IMG/VR virus record: IMGVR_UViG_3300031707_000214
Span: 1-21,491 of that record
Source of the DNA: a virus
Direction: 5' to 3' (one strand)
DNA length: 21,491 nucleotides
Of this stretch, positions 13,669 through 21,305 are shown piece after piece. The first letter of the stretch is position 1. Each line of letters opens with the position of its first letter. The notes below the pieces were generated by a model. It made no database searches, had not been told where the DNA came from, and was given only the letters and a program-made list of their open reading frames with translations. Made by a program: the position numbers and the translations under genes.

Positions 13669-14343
13669 TTAATACTTCATCGCTTTGACGTATTGAGCCG
13701 TGAACCTAGGTCCCATGTTCAACACTTCTGGAGGAATGAAAATCTTGGGATTCACCCTAGGCTGCTTCGCCGGTTTAGGTTCAGCAAATACGGGTGTCTG
13801 CTTCGCCTTGGGTTCTGCTGGTGTTTTAGGTATGTAAGAAAAAAGATCTCTGGCTGGTGCTGCGGGGAAAGTTTTCCTAACCTGCTTTAAAGCTTCACGC
13901 TCAGCATCTGTTGTTACCTTGATGTCAGCTAGAAGATTCAAATGCTTTTCAAAATAAACCCGAGATACTTTTAAGTATTCTGAGTAAGGAAACTTTTTAA
14001 GGACTCCATTCATTAAGGCTTCATTACATACAACAGAACAACCAATTTTGCGTAGTGCCGTAAGTGTGATGACATGTGCTGCCCACTCGGGAGTATGCTT
14101 AAATTTTTCGACTTCAAATTTGTGCTTAGTGCCTAAAGCACGGTTTTCCTCTGTTGCGTAACGACCTGGGACAAAAACTAGGGGTGAAATTCGCTGCTTA
14201 TTGATGAAAAAGTCAAAAGTAGCACCCACTTGCATACCTAACAACTCACCCTGCTCTTGCAGATACTGCAAATACTCCATAAAAACAGGAGATTCGCCCC
14301 ACTTGTGAGCACTGTCCAGTAACTTCTTATAAGAGAATACCAT
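13669..14343 (-). CDS. Hypothetical protein, 224 residues
   Basis: AGGTGG lies 6 bases before the ATG. The first about 150 residues look globular and helical, with 'GMQVGATFDFFINKQRISPL' near 36-55. Residues about 155-200 form a Pro/Ala/Lys-rich linker ('PAEPKAKQTPVFAEPKPAKQ'), followed by a short C-terminal segment 'NMGPRFTAQYVKAMKY'. The linker suggests a tethered C-terminal binding peptide. I do not recognise the family. It follows the 305-residue gene by 46 bases on the same strand. Confidence 0.7.
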   Translation of the reverse strand: MVFSYKKLLDSAHKWGESPVFMEYLQYLQEQGELLGMQVGATFDFFINKQRISPLVFVPGRYATEENRALGTKHKFEVEKFKHTPEWAAHVITLTALRKIGCSVVCNEALMNGVLKKFPYSEYLKVSRVYFEKHLNLLADIKVTTDAEREALKQVRKTFPAAPARDLFSYIPKTPAEPKAKQTPVFAEPKPAKQPRVNPKIFIPPEVLNMGPRFTAQYVKAMKY

Positions 14344-14389
14344 AGAAAACCACCTAGATTAGAGATTGAGGCGGAACCCTAACCTGTTT

Positions 14390-15307
14390 TTAATAGGCGG
14401 TCAAGTCTGAATCCTTGGACGAAAACGTTAATGTTTCGTAGTCTAGGGATAGGAGCTTCCCAGCGAGTGGGAGGCGGGTTTTTTCATCTAGCGTAATTTG
14501 GTAATTACCGGAAAGCTCCCGATTTATACAATGAAATGATTCATACTCGTGCTGGAGAACGAATGCATTATGTTTTGTATATAAGTATACTTGTGTTGGA
14601 ATCGGCGAGTTGTCGTCTAGAGTACAAAATGTATGAGCCATTAAGCCTTGATCGTGGCGTTGACCTGAGCTACCGGATCCTCCCCTGGTGTAGTAGGTGA
14701 CGCTTGGATCAATTTTTGGGGTAACGAAAAAATATTGTTGCCATACATTTCTGCCGTCCCAGTGACTGTAGGGTGGGGGCATTTGGTCGTAGCGTCGTTC
14801 CCAGGTGTTAGCAGTTCGCGGTGCTAGAAGGCGCTTTAATTCTAGCGGCCAAGTCTCTTGGAATTCCTGTTCTGACTTGGGTGTTTCTTCATCGGTATCT
14901 TCGTTATAAGTGACTTTAAACCATTCTTTATACTTAGCTATTACCTCAGGATAAAGAGCGCTCACCTCCATTTCAAAAAATTTATCTACTAGCAAAAACT
15001 TATGTTTATGATCTTCTTCTTTTGTAGAGGCATTACCTTTAGAAAAATCCACACCCCAAGTTTTTAATAAAGCAACGGCTTCACTCTCGTCGGAGTAACG
15101 ATCTCCCATCATCTTTCGAGCATCTTCTTCAACGATAGAAACTATAATATGCGTATCGACCGTAGCGTAATCAGGTAAATGAATAAGATTGCTAGCTAAG
15201 TGTTCACGCACCACAAGAGTAGATTTCAGATCGTAACCACTCTTTAGAGCGGCGGACAATTTGTAATGATCGGTGTTGGTTTCTAAATGTTTAAATGTAG
15301 TTTTCAT
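14390..15307 (-). CDS. Hypothetical protein, 305 residues
   Basis: AAGGGGAG lies 4 bases before the ATG. It is the first gene of the minus-strand series that includes the NAD+ genes. The N-terminal half is acidic and helical. The C-terminal half is beta-rich and aromatic ('NVWQQYFFVTPKIDPSVTYY' near 187-206), with a Gly/Ser loop 'GGSGSSGQ' near 209-216. There is no signal peptide or membrane helix. I do not recognise it. Confidence 0.7.
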   Translation of the reverse strand: MKTTFKHLETNTDHYKLSAALKSGYDLKSTLVVREHLASNLIHLPDYATVDTHIIVSIVEEDARKMMGDRYSDESEAVALLKTWGVDFSKGNASTKEEDHKHKFLLVDKFFEMEVSALYPEVIAKYKEWFKVTYNEDTDEETPKSEQEFQETWPLELKRLLAPRTANTWERRYDQMPPPYSHWDGRNVWQQYFFVTPKIDPSVTYYTRGGSGSSGQRHDQGLMAHTFCTLDDNSPIPTQVYLYTKHNAFVLQHEYESFHCINRELSGNYQITLDEKTRLPLAGKLLSLDYETLTFSSKDSDLTAY

Positions 15308-15358
15308 ATGGCTCCCCTTAAAGGTTTTTCGACGAATGCCAGTATAGGCTCTTTAGCC

Positions 15359-15437
15359 GTGGAAACCAACACTCATCGTTCTGAAACTAGTGACTAATGA
15401 TAACAGTAGGTTATGCCTTTGAGACTAAAGTTTCCAC
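15359..15437. repeat. Separated inverted repeat in the divergent gap
   Basis: GTGGAAAC (15359-15366) and GTTTCCAC (15430-15437) are exact inverted copies 63 bases apart in the gap between divergent genes. They could be paired operators. No clear -35/-10 pair was found in the gap. Confidence 0.35.
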
Positions 15438-15491
15438 TGGAAATGCCGATTAATGGCGTGTATAAGGGATATTTTGTGTAAGGGAAATACG

Positions 15492-15878
15492 ATGCGATTC
15501 TTGAATCAGGTTTTAAGTTTTGTTTCTCGCTTGCGCCAAACTAGCGAAAGCGAAGTTTTTGCGATGGCGAATCTTAAGCCTAAGAAAACTGGTATTGAGG
15601 GGGTTATCATTTACACCTCCACCTATTTCGGCAGTAACGGCAAGCGTATCCCACATGGTCCTAGGATAAAAGTCTATCTAGGTACTAGTCCAGGTGCGGG
15701 CAAAGAGGTCACTGTTACAATCTCCAAAAAACCGAAAATACTTAATGGCAAGCTACCTGCTAACATAAAGAAAGATGTTTTTAAATTTATAGATATAAAC
15801 TTCGACGTTCTAATGAAATACTGGGAAGATCAGATTGACCTTGACGATTTTCTTGCGCAGATAGAGAGGATACAATGA
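15492..15878 (+). CDS. DUF4160-like small protein
   Basis: The start at 15492 has AGGG 7 bases upstream; an ATG at 15453 lacks an SD and would add 13 residues. The product has 128 residues. A basic N-terminal helix is followed by a beta-rich part, 'TGIEGVIIYTSTYFGSNGKR', P-H-G-P-R-I-K-V-Y-L-G, and a C-terminal helix ending with 'YWEDQIDLDDFLAQIERIQ'. The G-I-x-I-x-x-Y then P-H-x-P-R-x-x-V pattern and the terminal W-helix recall DUF4160 proteins, some of which lie in toxin-antitoxin-like pairs. That resemblance is from memory and moderate. The gene overlaps the following 29-codon frame as ATGA. Confidence 0.6.
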   Translation: MRFLNQVLSFVSRLRQTSESEVFAMANLKPKKTGIEGVIIYTSTYFGSNGKRIPHGPRIKVYLGTSPGAGKEVTVTISKKPKILNGKLPANIKKDVFKFIDINFDVLMKYWEDQIDLDDFLAQIERIQ

Positions 15879-15964
15879 GTGCCCTGTTACAGCGTCACTA
15901 TATGAAGTTTATCGAAGGCAAAAAGGCTATGTCGGCTGTGGTGCCTACCTTATCTTTCATCTGA
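15875..15964 (+). CDS. Possible 29-residue protein or gene remnant
   Basis: The ATG overlaps the stop of the DUF4160-like gene as ATGA, and 29 codons follow to TGA at 15964. The peptide contains 'LLQRHYMKFIEGKKAMSAVV'. It is antisense to the end of the minus-strand 61-codon gene for 67 bases, so at least one of the two frames may not be real. The ATGA overlap is the main support. It could be the surviving start of a partner gene cut short. Confidence 0.35.
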   Translation: MSALLQRHYMKFIEGKKAMSAVVPTLSFI

Positions 15965-16083
15965 TCGTCTAACCCTGACAAAAATTCTTTACGTTCATCT
16001 ACGAGAACACTAAGATAAAATTGTGCAGTGGTAATCAATTTCTGTTTAGTTACCCCTAAGGCTTTTACGGCAGCAGCAGCCAT
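15898..16083 (-). CDS. Small hypothetical protein, possibly frameshifted
   Basis: The 61-residue reading from the ATG at 16083 has no SD. Another frame, ATG 16138 to TAA 16046, overlaps the upstream stop and reads 'MFSKLKNLLILEDAPVVDG' before becoming 'CCCRKSLRGN'. Switching frames at the GCTGCTGCTGCC run would give 'VVDG-AAAAVKALGVTKQKL', which looks like one continuous protein of about 80 residues. So either the gene starts internally or a base has been lost or gained in the triplet run. No family is recognised. It ends the minus-strand series that starts at 21142 and is convergent with the DUF4160-like pair. Confidence 0.45.
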   Translation of the reverse strand: MAAAAVKALGVTKQKLITTAQFYLSVLVDERKEFLSGLDDQMKDKVGTTADIAFLPSINFI

Positions 16084-16127
16084 CTACAACTGGAGCATCT
16101 TCAAGGATCAAGAGATTTTTCAATTTG

Positions 16128-16361
16128 CTAAACATCATCATCCAGTCTAGACTGTTCCCAGTCTTCACGCATCTTATCTAATTCTTCTTGAGAGATTTCG
16201 ACCCACTCAGGCTCAGGTCCAAACTCAAGATCCAACAGATACTCCTCGTCAGAGGTCTCTCGCTCTTCGATAGCCGCCCAGAGAATTTCATCCTCAAGGG
16301 GCATCAATTTAAGTTGAATGCTTGCTAAAAGAGCACGCTCTCTAACCGTCCTCGGTTTCAT
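16128..16361 (-). CDS. Small acidic protein, 77 residues
   Basis: The ATG at 16361 overlaps the upstream stop as ATGA. The first 20 residues are basic and helical ('KPRTVRERALLASIQLKLMP'); the rest is strongly acidic ('EERETSDEEYLLDLEFGPEP') and ends D-D-D-V. The length, charge and helical content suggest an adaptor or inhibitor peptide, but I recognise no family. Confidence 0.6.
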   Translation of the reverse strand: MKPRTVRERALLASIQLKLMPLEDEILWAAIEERETSDEEYLLDLEFGPEPEWVEISQEELDKMREDWEQSRLDDDV

Positions 16362-16627
16362 GGCGATACAACGTATATGAATTTTTCTAACACTTTGGAA
16401 ACTTTTTCAAAATTCTCTTGTGTCTTAAGTAACCCTAAGGACTCAACTACAAAGTCAGTTCCCTTAGTAGTTTCCTGCCAGCTAACAATATTTTCTAAAT
16501 AAAATTTTATTTTCTTGTTGTGCAAATCCTGCACACATAAAAAAACCGCAGAATCCCCCACATCATCCTCGTCGCCGCCACCAGTCTTCGGTGTTTTCTC
16601 TAACAATATTAAGTTATTATTGACCAT
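16358..16627 (-). CDS. Hypothetical protein, 89 residues
   Basis: The start at 16627 is chosen because TAGGAGG lies 6 bases upstream; a longer reading to 16675 would place that site inside the gene. The protein begins 'MVNNNLILLEKTPKTGGGDE', then has a beta-rich centre with 'VFLCVQDLHNKKIKFYLENI', and a C-terminal helix. No family is recognised. It lies 79 bases downstream of the large fibre-like gene and overlaps the next gene by 4 bases. Confidence 0.65.
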   Translation of the reverse strand: MVNNNLILLEKTPKTGGGDEDDVGDSAVFLCVQDLHNKKIKFYLENIVSWQETTKGTDFVVESLGLLKTQENFEKVSKVLEKFIYVVSP

Positions 16628-16706
16628 GACCAGCCTCCTAAAATCTTGTTCTGGTAAAAACCTACCTTGCGGCACGGTTCAACGTCAAGGCTTAAACGAT
16701 TTGGAA

Positions 16707-18800
16707 TCAAGCGGGTCTAGTCACCGTCATCCACCACTCGCCGTAAGCCCCTGCGTAAGCATCTCCGCTATCTAGTAAGACGGAAAAACTAAGACCGGGT
16801 GAACCATCTAAGCCTGGAATAGTAATTCCTTGGTTTCTAGTCAGTGTCTGTTGTTCTATATCGCTAGCGTCAACTAGAGATGAATGCATTACAACTGAAC
16901 CCTGCATAGGTCTTATAAACCCCTCGCTAAATTCCACGAATACATCAAAGATGTAAGAGGCAGTGAGACCTGCTGTGATTACTAAAGGTGTGGTGTAGGC
17001 TACAAAAAATGTATTACTTAAAGCGTCTTTAATTTGTAATTTAAGTATGACTGGATCCAGAGTGTTGGGTGTAATCTTATATACAGCCAATCTAAGATTG
17101 ATAATATCTCCGGTTACAAGTGTTTGAAGCACTGATAATCCAGGATCGTCAAATATTACGATGAGGTTAGTAAGAAACTTAATTGTTGTACCTGTACCTG
17201 CACCAGGCGAATCCCAAGAAAGAGTATTAAGACCGTCCGTAACTAGGGTTTGACCAGTTAACCCTCCTGTTAGCGGGAAGGTATAACTTACGCCGTTTAT
17301 CACCACCGGATTATTTAAACCACCGCCGCCACCACCACCGCTTGTCCAGGATAGGATTCCAGCACCGTCTGTAGTCAAGAATTGACCTGAAGTTCCTACG
17401 TTGTCTGGTAATGTGAGATCAACCATGGACGTTAGTGTGTCTGGCGCTCTAAGCGTAACTGCTTTTGATTGATTTTGTATGTTAGTCGTGTGCAACCAAA
17501 GCTTATTCGTATAGCCAGGAGTAAATTGGGGGATTTGGTCTACGGCTCTACCTATATGCACATCAGAAGTATCACCGGCAATTCTAAAATGGTTATGTCT
17601 GCCGTATTCAACTCCTTCAGTTTCTATGGGGAGGTCGTAGACACTAAAATTACCAATCGCTAAATCATTCTCCTGGAGATCCTGCGCTCCTGCTCCCATA
17701 ACGACAGAATAGTTATAGTATGTTTCATTAAAATAGCCACCTAGAATGGTAGAGAATTGACCTCCCCATACGGCATGAAATTGACCTCCAATAATGAGAC
17801 TTGCATAACTAGCCGGTAGGATATCACTGTGATAGCCGCCTAAGATGGCAGAATGAGATGAGTATGTATGGTTTTGATCACCCCCGCCTATAAAGGAATT
17901 AGATGCATCATGCGTATAAGATCCTTGAGTGAAACCCAAACTTATAAGATTTAAAAAAAGACCTGATAAAGTTTTTTCAGGAAGTCTAGCAAATCCGGGA
18001 TTGATGTTAACTACATTAGCACTAGCAGGTCCGGTGTTAGTTGATGTAAACACACCTGTAGCATTAACAACCGCTCTGAACTTATTACGTATTTGCTGAT
18101 TAGTATCCGTAGTTAAAATATCTACTTGATGACCAATTACATTCCTAGGACCGCCACCCGTAGGAGAAAAACGAAAAGGCTTACTTTCAGGTGAAGGTAA
18201 AACGAATACCTGAGGATTCGGATAGCTGTAATCTGTTACATTAAACCAAAAGTAATGATGTGTACCTGAGTTGACACTATACGGACCAAAAGTTGGAACA
18301 TCGGGTTCAAATATTGATACATAAACGTAGGCATTAGGGTTTAAAATACTAGGAGTAATACCTATATAATTAGAACTCGGTACAGCAGTTGCCAGACCAT
18401 CGTTAAATGATACAGTTACCCTACTCCCCTTTATAAGGGAAGAACCTATAGTATTAAAACTGCCACCAACTATTCCATCGCCCTGACCGTTGAATATTTT
18501 ATTACCTCTGCCGCCAGTTATGGAAGCATATAAAGAAGCATCCTCTATTGAATTAGCATCACCACCTAACTTAATTGATTGGGTACTCTCATTCCAAAAG
18601 AGCCTGTCATTATCCTCTGTGAGTGTTCCACCTAAGCCTACGTAGGGGATAGATCCGGGAGTACCTGTAAAACCACCACCACCGCCTGGATCGGACCAAT
18701 ATAAACTCTCCACCCCGTCCGTGGTGAGTACTTGTCCTGAAGTTCCTACGGAAGTTAAATTTAACGACAGTATTAGGTTGTAGTTTTTATCTATAGTCAA
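16707..18800 (-). CDS. Large fibre-like virion protein with adhesin-head repeats
   Basis: The 697-residue protein uses a TTG start at 18800, with GGTGA 7 bases upstream, 8 bases after the preceding gene. Residues 18-29 and 468-479 carry V-G-T-S-G-Q-x-L-T-T-D-G repeats, with a third variant at 514-523; each is followed by L-x-W and Gly-rich linkers. 'GSIPYVGLGGTLTEDNDRLF' (49-68) also occurs in modified form in the neighbouring fibre protein. Residues about 91-120 and 301-385 have S-x-x-x-G-G repeats ('SHSAILGGYHSDI', 'GQFSTILGGYFNE') like the beta-roll heads of YadA-type trimeric adhesins. About 180 residues (121-300) are inserted between the two repeat blocks. The C-terminal domain (about 540-697) is beta-rich, ending 'YGEWWMTVTRPA'. 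It is probably a trimeric tail fibre or capsid fibre that binds the host surface. Confidence 0.75.
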   Translation of the reverse strand: MTIDKNYNLILSLNLTSVGTSGQVLTTDGVESLYWSDPGGGGGFTGTPGSIPYVGLGGTLTEDNDRLFWNESTQSIKLGGDANSIEDASLYASITGGRGNKIFNGQGDGIVGGSFNTIGSSLIKGSRVTVSFNDGLATAVPSSNYIGITPSILNPNAYVYVSIFEPDVPTFGPYSVNSGTHHYFWFNVTDYSYPNPQVFVLPSPESKPFRFSPTGGGPRNVIGHQVDILTTDTNQQIRNKFRAVVNATGVFTSTNTGPASANVVNINPGFARLPEKTLSGLFLNLISLGFTQGSYTHDASNSFIGGGDQNHTYSSHSAILGGYHSDILPASYASLIIGGQFHAVWGGQFSTILGGYFNETYYNYSVVMGAGAQDLQENDLAIGNFSVYDLPIETEGVEYGRHNHFRIAGDTSDVHIGRAVDQIPQFTPGYTNKLWLHTTNIQNQSKAVTLRAPDTLTSMVDLTLPDNVGTSGQFLTTDGAGILSWTSGGGGGGGLNNPVVINGVSYTFPLTGGLTGQTLVTDGLNTLSWDSPGAGTGTTIKFLTNLIVIFDDPGLSVLQTLVTGDIINLRLAVYKITPNTLDPVILKLQIKDALSNTFFVAYTTPLVITAGLTASYIFDVFVEFSEGFIRPMQGSVVMHSSLVDASDIEQQTLTRNQGITIPGLDGSPGLSFSVLLDSGDAYAGAYGEWWMTVTRPA

Positions 18801-18807
18801 TTAATTG

Positions 18808-19662
18808 TCACCAGTAAGGTACGTTAAACGTCAGTGTTCTCCACCCTTGAGTGATATCCACATATAGCATCTTAACCCAAGTAGCACTTACATTGAGCGT
18901 ATAATCGGCAGGTGAACCGTTTATGTTAGCACCATTACCTTTAACCGTTATATTACTTGTTTCCCAGGTAGTGGAATAATCTATCAACGTTACATTATAC
19001 CCAGAGACGGGAGTTAGAGGTAAGGTGATATCAAACGGACCACCAACTGAATTGGCGAATATTTGATCGTTATTTGCTGCCGTCGCAGCCGCCGTTAAGA
19101 TGTACGTGTTTAAAGGAAAAGCCGCCGTTGTCTGCGTTGTATTGTCTGGGAATTTAAAACCGCCAGTTGTAGACCTAATAATGCCCGCAACCGTTACAGG
19201 ATCGGTAGGACCTGTAGTGTTTACACCTAAACGGTTATTACTATCGTCCCAAAAAAGATTAGCATTATCCTGCTCTAAATTACCCAAAGAACCAACAAAT
19301 AGTACAGATCCCGGTATTCCTCCAGGAATAATACTACCGAAACCTATAGGACTAAAGAATAGTACCCAAGTACCGTTAGAGGTCGAATTATCGAAAAGCC
19401 TTATCTCAATATCCGAACCAGACGCTAGAGTAGTTAATATCGCAGTGTCGTTATATCTTATCGTAGCCGTGGCAGTACTCTTATTGCCAATAACGAATCT
19501 CTGCCCATTAAAACAAGAAGTGCCTATAGGCAACACTATACTTTGAGCAATTGTTCCAGTAAGCCTTACGATGGTCTTATCAGATAAGACAACAGTACTG
19601 GCACTCGTTACTACAGTATTGACTGATTCAGCTAAGACACCCGTATTTAAAAAATCCGCCAT
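18808..19662 (-). CDS. Fibre-like virion protein, 284 residues
   Basis: AAGGA lies 7 bases before the ATG. Residues 28-103 have a beta-strand pattern common in phage fibres ('TGTIAQSIVLP', 'NGQRFVIGNKSTATATIRYN', 'NGTWVLFF'). Residues 118-147 ('GSVLFVGSLGNLEQDNANLF' and 'NNRLGV') match a segment in the next fibre gene, and 168-181 is a G-F-K-F-P-D-x-T-T-Q-T-T-A-A motif typical of tail-fibre proteins. The C-terminal 100 residues form another beta-rich domain. It contains two Cys and no signal peptide. It is separated by 7 bases from the larger fibre gene, so the two are probably made together as parts of one fibre or appendage. Confidence 0.72.
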   Translation of the reverse strand: MADFLNTGVLAESVNTVVTSASTVVLSDKTIVRLTGTIAQSIVLPIGTSCFNGQRFVIGNKSTATATIRYNDTAILTTLASGSDIEIRLFDNSTSNGTWVLFFSPIGFGSIIPGGIPGSVLFVGSLGNLEQDNANLFWDDSNNRLGVNTTGPTDPVTVAGIIRSTTGGFKFPDNTTQTTAAFPLNTYILTAAATAANNDQIFANSVGGPFDITLPLTPVSGYNVTLIDYSTTWETSNITVKGNGANINGSPADYTLNVSATWVKMLYVDITQGWRTLTFNVPYW

Positions 19663-19728
19663 CTATTCATCCTTAAAATATTCCTTATCTAATCTCAGGA
19701 TGAATACATTTCCAGCCGTCCATCTCGC

Positions 19729-19806
19729 TCACTCCCGAAACATTTCCCATATATCAACGATGATGAGCACAACAAGCCATACCGGCATTTCGATTAGGAA
19801 CTTCAT
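19729..19806 (-). CDS. Tiny membrane peptide, 25 residues
   Basis: The ATG overlaps the stop of the duplicated small gene as ATGA. The peptide is almost entirely one membrane helix, 'MPVWLVVLIIVDIW', with charged ends. It lies just before the fibre genes. Small hydrophobic phage peptides of this kind can act in lysis or membrane association, but nothing here shows which. Another 12-codon frame follows at its end and is too short to call. Confidence 0.45.
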   Translation of the reverse strand: MKFLIEMPVWLVVLIIVDIWEMFRE

Positions 19807-20033
19807 TTTGGTAGAAGGTCCTCCAATTCCCCGTTATCCTTAGCATCGAAGTACACATCCATCAGGTACATCAGGCTCTCGCCGTTGTCTCCGTCCCCAC
19901 CCGACTTGAAATAAAACGAGTCTCCATTAAGCCTGAAGTCGATTTCTGCGATAGCCTTGAAAATCTCTTGTGACTGAGGATGGTGATCCACCCCAGTCTC
20001 CCAACGCTCATTGATATCTGTTTTGGTCTTCAT
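19803..20033 (-). CDS. Duplicated small phage protein, copy 2
   Basis: The 76-residue protein is the paralogue of the gene at 10135-9872. The ATG at 20033 is chosen because it aligns with the start of copy 1; a TTG at 20045 overlaps the upstream stop as TTGA and would add four residues. It shares 'RWETGVDHHPQS' and the 'SGGDGDNGESLMYLMDVYF' core with copy 1, then ends with a short acidic tail. Most differences from copy 1 look like single substitutions with no indel over 196 bases, suggesting a fairly recent duplication. Function unknown. Confidence 0.75.
   Translation of the reverse strand: MKTKTDINERWETGVDHHPQSQEIFKAIAEIDFRLNGDSFYFKSGGDGDNGESLMYLMDVYFDAKDNGELEDLLPK
19838..20033 (-). repeat. 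Copy 2 of a 196-base dispersed duplication
   Basis: This is the gap-free counterpart of 9940-10135, in the same orientation about 9.9 kb away. The long exact stretches could support recombination that deletes or duplicates the intervening NAD+ and other genes. Confidence 0.75.
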
Positions 20034-20041
20034 AAAAACTT

Positions 20042-21142
20042 TCAAAAAGTAACTTTAGGTGGATTCTTCTCAGCCAGATCTGGAATTCTCCCGAGCAGTC
20101 TAGAAGAATATTTCTCCAATTTGCTTCGTTTATCGTAGAGTAGATCTGGTGCATGCGTGGTCTCAGACACAAGCTTAAGATAAACGTCTAATAGGTTTAA
20201 ATTAGATGCTGCCCCCATCATCCATCGTTTAGATGGTTTAGGTTCTAAGGTTTTAATCTCGTATTTATCTACTAGCTTTTTCCAGCCGAAGAATTCCTCA
20301 AAGCGTTTCTCCGTTTCCCTATCCTCTTTATCTACCTTCAGTGTTTTAACAAGTCTTTGCTTGGTTTCTTTTACTTCTCTTAAAGAAGCATTTATACCTT
20401 TAAGTTTCTGCAAATAACCGTCAAGTTCAAGCCAACCCGCCGAATCAAAATTCTCGATGATAGAAACCAAATCTCCGGCGAACGTAGACGACGATGTAGA
20501 ATAATGTTCCGGTTTGAAAGGCAGCAAGATAACCGCCATATCATCACAACGCACGGCTACCTGATAGGTATGTGGTTGTTCATAACCGTATAGGGAGTAA
20601 GCGAAGACATGACCAAAGTCATATTCTGAATTGTCCGCAGCTAGTTTCCCGCGCTTAGTGATAAATCCATAACGTAAATAAGCATCGTCCTCAGACCTGG
20701 CAGTCAAGGTAGCCTTAGACGTTTCACTAATCTTTAAGATATCCTTATCCATTTCGCAAACCGCATGAATACTCTCTAAGAGATAGTCTTTAGTCGTAAT
20801 AGAAAGTACAGTATTCTCTCTAGTATCACAAACCACCACCGCTGGTTCATGCACGTAAGAAATACTCATCTGCTTTTGCAGATATGTTAAAACCTCATAA
20901 TTATGATCGTCTTTAAGACGCTTAGCAAAAGACAAAGGCACCTGGATAACCCGACACAGCGATGCAAAACCCTTATCCGTTAAAGGACGTTTTTCACCAC
21001 TAGGAAAAATAAGCACTAGCTCGTCCTCCCCCTCTTGCCCAGATTGGAAATCTAAAGAAAGAGTGGTGAGATCAAATTCTTGCTGCGAAATATAACTATA
21101 TTGCCCATAGGATAATGGTAAAACTGTGTCCGCAAGTGACAT
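20042..21142 (-). CDS. Hypothetical protein, 366 residues (possibly DUF932-like)
   Basis: GGGGG lies about 5 bases before the ATG. Residues about 40-80 ('FPSGEKRPLTDKGFASLCRV' then 'IQVPLSFAKRL') and the following 'VLSITTKDYLLESIHAVCEM' recall the layout of DUF932 phage/plasmid proteins: a 'dropped into a shallow cysteine-helix, then VP' segment, then a beta segment with S-x-x-Y. This is a weak, remembered resemblance. The C-terminal third is helical and highly charged (about 245-310), probably coiled coil. There is no membrane segment. It is the first gene of the second minus-strand series and overlaps the TTG of the next by 4 bases. Confidence 0.6.
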   Translation of the reverse strand: MSLADTVLPLSYGQYSYISQQEFDLTTLSLDFQSGQEGEDELVLIFPSGEKRPLTDKGFASLCRVIQVPLSFAKRLKDDHNYEVLTYLQKQMSISYVHEPAVVVCDTRENTVLSITTKDYLLESIHAVCEMDKDILKISETSKATLTARSEDDAYLRYGFITKRGKLAADNSEYDFGHVFAYSLYGYEQPHTYQVAVRCDDMAVILLPFKPEHYSTSSSTFAGDLVSIIENFDSAGWLELDGYLQKLKGINASLREVKETKQRLVKTLKVDKEDRETEKRFEEFFGWKKLVDKYEIKTLEPKPSKRWMMGAASNLNLLDVYLKLVSETTHAPDLLYDKRSKLEKYSSRLLGRIPDLAEKNPPKVTF

Positions 21143-21185
21143 TAGCGCCCCCGAAAAAATTGAAATTTCTAGTGTGTACCCCCTG

Positions 21186-21213
21186 AGAATAAGAGGAAGC
21201 CAGAAAAAATCAA
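21186..21213 (-). promoter_or_regulatory. Weak sigma70-like promoter candidate
   Basis: On the minus strand TTGATT (21213-21208) and TATTCT (21191-21186) are 16 bases apart, 4/6 matches each. It lies between the terminator at 21262-21232 and the gene starting at 21142, where a new transcript would be expected. Consensus match only. Confidence 0.3.
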
Positions 21214-21231
21214 GAGTTTTTTAGTGTCCGC

Positions 21232-21262
21232 AAAAAAACCTGAATAAGAAAATTTATTCAGG
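21232..21262 (-). terminator. Intrinsic terminator of the leucine-rich-repeat gene
   Basis: CCTGAATAA (21239-21247) pairs perfectly with TTATTCAGG (21254-21262) around a six-base loop. On the minus strand the stem is followed at once by seven T (21238-21232). It lies 43 bases after the stop of the right-edge gene, a textbook position. Confidence 0.88.
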
Positions 21263-21305
21263 CTTGAGCCATTCCTCAGATTAAGATAATCTTGCAACCG
21301 TAAAC

